DNA of 7,226 nt from Oxalobacteraceae bacterium. GTDB taxonomy: Bacteria > Pseudomonadota > Gammaproteobacteria > Burkholderiales > Burkholderiaceae_D. Where the stretch lies: positions 1-7,226 of the forward strand of contig CANKWG010000118.1 in NCBI GenBank assembly GCA_947487325.1, written 5' to 3'. Every line of letters begins with the position of its first letter. The stretch's first letter is position 1. The notes beneath the pieces were generated by a model that was not told the DNA's origin, did no database searches, and saw only the letters and a program-made list of their open reading frames with translations. Below, in pieces: positions 4,933-7,226 of the stretch. Position numbers and translations under genes: made by a program.

Positions 4933-6591
4933 ATGCTGCGCACCCTGGCCATTCATGATTTCGTCATTGTCGATGCAATAGAAATCGATCTTTCGGCTGG
5001 CTTTTCCGTGTTTACCGGCGAAACGGGGGCAGGTAAATCCATTCTGATTGATGCGCTCACGCTGGCGCTTGGCGGTCGCGCGGATGCCAGCGTCGTGCGC
5101 GAAGGTGCGGCGCGCGCGGATATCACGGCTGAGTTTGCTGGTCCTTTTGACGCAGCACTGGGTGAATGGCTGGATCAGAACGCCCTGACCGGCGAGGAAG
5201 GCGTGCTTCTCATGCGGCGCGTTATTGATAATGGTGGTCGTTCGAAGGCGTTTATCAATGGCATCACCGCGACCGTGACTCAGTTGCGCGAACTCGGGGA
5301 GTTGCTGGTCGATATTCATGGCCAGCATGCGCACCAGTCACTCCTCAAAGCCGATGCCCAACGGCTGCTGCTGGATGCGCATGCAGGCTTACAGGATGAG
5401 GCGCGCGCGGTGGCTGTTGCCTATAAAAGCTGGCGCGCCGTGGTGCGTCAGCGTGAGGAATTCGAGCGGGATGCAAAACAGGTGCTGCTGGAACGCGAGC
5501 GTCTGGAGTGGCAGGTGGGTGAGCTGGAAAAGCTCGCTGTGCGTCCCGGTGAGTGGACGGACATTAGCAACGAGCATAGTCGCCTCTCGCATGCCGCCAG
5601 CCTGATCGATGGCGCCCAGCAGGCGCTGACGCTGCTGTCCGAAAGCGATTCTCCACCCGTGCTCTCGCAAGTGAGCGCGATCGAGCAAAAGCTCGGCAGG
5701 TTGGTTGATATCGATGACAAACTGCGTCCTGTACTCGACGCACTGGAGCCGGCGCGCATACAGTTACAGGAAGCGGTCTATGCGTTAAATGATTATCTGG
5801 GTCGCATCGAGCTGGATCCTGAGCGCTTGCGCACAGTAGAGACAAGGCTTGAAGCCATTCACGGCGCGGCGCGTAAATTTCAGGTGGCCGCCGAGGAGCT
5901 GCCCGATACCCATGCGCGTTTGTCGGAGCGCCTGGCGCAACTATCGGATGCAAGCGATATCGACGCCATGCGCGCGCAGGAGCAAAAACTGGCCGATGCG
6001 TATCACGCCCTCGCGACCAAGCTGACCAAGACCCGTACGAAAGCGGCGAAATCGCTGGCGGGCGCCGTGACTGCGGCCATGCAGGATCTGTCGATGTCGG
6101 GTGGTCGTTTTGATATCGCCTTGCAAGCCTGCGAACCTGCTGCTCATGGACTGGAGCAAGTGGAGTTTTTGGTCGCCGGGCATGCCGGCACCACCCCGCG
6201 CCCGTTGGCCAAAGTGGCCTCCGGCGGGGAGCTGGCGCGTATTGCGCTCGCCATTTCCGTTATTGCCTCTAGCGCTACCGCGACACCCACCCTGATTTTT
6301 GACGAGGTCGATAGCGGGATTGGCGGTGGTGTCGCCGAGGTTGTCGGCAGGCTGCTCAAGCGTCTGGGTCAGGACCGGCAGGTACTGTGCGTGACCCACC
6401 TGCCGCAGGTCGCCGGCCAGGCCTCCCAGCATTTTCAAGTCAGTAAGGGTACGATGTCCGATGGTCGCACCGTTTCGCGGATCGAAAGACTGTCTGCCAG
6501 CCATCGCGTTGAAGAAATCGCGCGTATGCTCGGCGGCCTGGAAATCACCGCCACTACGCGCAAACATGCCCGCGAGCTGCTGGCATCCTGA
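4933..6591 (+). CDS. recN: DNA repair protein RecN
   Basis: SMC-like ATPase recruited early to DNA double-strand breaks, where it helps hold ends or sister chromatids together for RecA-dependent recombination. The 552-residue length matches E. coli RecN (553). The N-terminal ATPase half has Walker A GETGAGKS (29-36) and the RecN-typical VDIHGQHAHQSLL (126-138). A long charged, leucine-rich helical region (about 150-380) forms the coiled-coil arms. The C-terminal half has the ABC signature KVASGGELAR (427-436), Walker B LIFDEVDSGIGG (454-465, Asp457 and catalytic Glu458) and the switch histidine VTHLPQ (His489). ATG 4933 gives MLRTLAIHDFVIVD, the normal family start; no Shine-Dalgarno is visible. 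In E. coli recN is strongly SOS-induced through LexA boxes; no CTGT-N8-ACAG site was seen upstream here, so control may differ or be exerted from an nadK promoter. Confidence 0.97.
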   Translation: MLRTLAIHDFVIVDAIEIDLSAGFSVFTGETGAGKSILIDALTLALGGRADASVVREGAARADITAEFAGPFDAALGEWLDQNALTGEEGVLLMRRVIDNGGRSKAFINGITATVTQLRELGELLVDIHGQHAHQSLLKADAQRLLLDAHAGLQDEARAVAVAYKSWRAVVRQREEFERDAKQVLLERERLEWQVGELEKLAVRPGEWTDISNEHSRLSHAASLIDGAQQALTLLSESDSPPVLSQVSAIEQKLGRLVDIDDKLRPVLDALEPARIQLQEAVYALNDYLGRIELDPERLRTVETRLEAIHGAARKFQVAAEELPDTHARLSERLAQLSDASDIDAMRAQEQKLADAYHALATKLTKTRTKAAKSLAGAVTAAMQDLSMSGGRFDIALQACEPAAHGLEQVEFLVAGHAGTTPRPLAKVASGGELARIALAISVIASSATATPTLIFDEVDSGIGGGVAEVVGRLLKRLGQDRQVLCVTHLPQVAGQASQHFQVSKGTMSDGRTVSRIERLSASHRVEEIARMLGGLEITATTRKHARELLAS

Positions 6592-6609
6592 AACGGTTTC
6601 CACCGTTTT
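6591..6609 (+). terminator. Weak hairpin with T-run directly after recN
   Basis: AAACGG (6591-6596) and CCGTTT (6603-6608) form a 6-bp stem around the 6-base loop TTTCCA. The stem begins at the last base of the recN stop codon. The following bases are T, then GT, so the T-run is mostly inside the stem. Only three pairs are G-C, so termination would be inefficient. It may separate recN from hemH partially or act as a 3'-end stabiliser. Confidence 0.35.
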
Positions 6610-6616
6610 GTACCAG

Positions 6617-6646
6617 CAAAGAATCAACAAAAATCATCAAGAATCA
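6617..6646 (+). repeat. Three 10-bp units (AATCA-phased) in the hemH leader
   Basis: Three consecutive 10-bp units, caaagaatca, acaaaaatca and tcaagaatca, share AATCA at 6622, 6632 and 6642, exactly 10 bp apart. The stretch is rich in A and poor in G, so as RNA it should be largely unstructured. It ends directly at the putative hemH ribosome-binding site. The function is unknown. Confidence 0.6.
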
Positions 6647-6652
6647 GAAAGG
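6646..6652 (+). promoter_or_regulatory. Ribosome-binding site deciding the hemH start
   Basis: AGAAAGG is the clearest Shine-Dalgarno-like sequence in the window. It ends only one base before ATG 6654, too close for that codon, but 10 bases before the in-frame ATG 6663. It therefore favours 6663 as the hemH start. Confidence 0.5.
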
Positions 6653-6662
6653 CATGACCCGA

Positions 6663-7226
6663 ATGGGCTTCAACCCAGAACCCTCCTATCGCCACGGCAC
6701 GGTCAGCAAGACCGCCGTGGTGCTGGCCAATCTCGGCACCCCCGACGCACCCACCCCGGCGGCGGTGCGCGTCTATCTGAAAGAGTTTTTGTCAGATCCG
6801 CGCGTTGTTGAAATCCCCCGCTTGATCTGGTGGATCATCCTCAACGGCATCATCCTGCCATTTCGTTCGCGCCAGTCGGCAGAAAAATACGCATCGATCT
6901 GGACCGACGAAGGCTCACCACTCAAGATCCACACCGAGCGCCAGGCGGCTTTGCTGCAGCAATCCATGACCGCGCGCGGGCACGATGTGCGCGTGGTGTA
7001 TGCGATGCGTTACGGGAATCCGGGCTTGCCCGCCATACTTGACCAACTCAAGGCCGAAGGCTGCGACCGCCTACTGCTCTTGCCCGCTTATCCGCAGTAC
7101 TCGGGCACCACCACGGCGTCGATTTTCGATACCGTCTTTACTCATTACACGCGCGTGCGCAATGCTCCAGAGATCAGGCTGAGCAAGCATTATCACGATC
7201 ATGAGGGATACGTCGGGGCGCGTGCC
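6663..7226 (+). CDS. hemH: Ferrochelatase, N-terminal part (cut by right window edge)
   Basis: Inserts Fe(II) into protoporphyrin IX, the last step of protohaem synthesis, at the inner face of the cytoplasmic membrane. The 188 visible codons carry family signatures in order: NLGTPDAPT (23-31), FLSDPRVVE (42-50), YASIW-x3-EGSPL (76-87), YAMRYGNP (113-120) and LLLPAYPQYSGTTTAS (137-152). The SFHG-type motif with the metal-binding histidine, and the rest of the C-terminal domain, fall beyond the window, so catalytic completeness cannot be judged. The protein should run to roughly 350-370 residues in all. ATG 6663 (MGFNPEPSYRHG) is chosen over ATG 6654 (adding MTR) because AGAAAGG is spaced properly for it; both remain possible. 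The gene follows recN after 71 bp, which contain a weak hairpin and an A-rich repeat. Iron use connects it functionally with fur and tonB in the same window, though no Fur box is seen near it. Confidence 0.95.
   Translation, partial: MGFNPEPSYRHGTVSKTAVVLANLGTPDAPTPAAVRVYLKEFLSDPRVVEIPRLIWWIILNGIILPFRSRQSAEKYASIWTDEGSPLKIHTERQAALLQQSMTARGHDVRVVYAMRYGNPGLPAILDQLKAEGCDRLLLLPAYPQYSGTTTASIFDTVFTHYTRVRNAPEIRLSKHYHDHEGYVGARA

Noticed and set aside
4903..5334. A 143-codon minus-strand frame opposite the start of recN.
   Set aside because: Composition and position indicate a shadow of recN; no family features are seen.
5941..6630. A 229-codon open frame on the minus strand, antisense to recN.
   Set aside because: It lies opposite the conserved RecN ATPase motifs, has no recognisable domain, and such long antisense frames are common in GC-rich coding DNA.
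1..7226. A previously undescribed multi-gene system, mobile element or defence island.
   Set aside because: Every substantial open frame that is not a shadow belongs to a known housekeeping family, and no unexplained stretch is longer than about 80 bp.

Overview
This window looks like an ordinary chromosomal housekeeping stretch from a betaproteobacterium. It is moderately GC-rich, and the proteins (Fur, HrcA, BamE, NadK, HemH) read like Burkholderiales sequences. An Oxalobacteraceae-like source is a guess from remembered family sequences, not a search result. Genes cover nearly everything, and no intergenic gap exceeds about 80 bp. I saw no tRNA, rRNA, insertion sequence, phage gene, CRISPR array or defence gene, and no candidate for a new multi-gene system.

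Layout, left to right. On the minus strand, bamE (1588-1106), dapB (1090-284) and the first 84 codons of a tonB-like gene (254 to the left edge) are closely spaced and probably form one operon. fur (1666-2094, plus) diverges from bamE across a 77-bp gap that holds a plausible fur promoter. fur converges on hrcA with only 18 bp between the stop codons. hrcA (3126-2113) and an upstream HAD-family phosphatase gene (3891-3169) lie on the minus strand and are probably co-transcribed. Across a 51-bp divergent gap come nadK (3943-4857), recN (4933-6591) and the first 188 codons of hemH (6663 to the right edge), all on the plus strand.

How the genes fit together. Three have an iron theme: Fur (iron-sensing repressor), TonB (energy for iron-complex uptake) and HemH (iron insertion into haem). 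The others serve outer-membrane assembly (BamE), lysine and diaminopimelate synthesis (DapB), heat-shock repression (HrcA), NADP supply (NadK) and double-strand-break repair (RecN). The nadK-recN pair and hrcA nearby are familiar proteobacterial neighbours. The iron link is an inference from context, since no Fur box was found by eye.

The more interesting details are small. Most start codons lack a visible Shine-Dalgarno sequence, and nadK may be transcribed almost leaderless. The hemH leader carries three 10-bp units repeated exactly in register. The TonB proline-rich stalk is written as a degenerate 15-bp tandem repeat.
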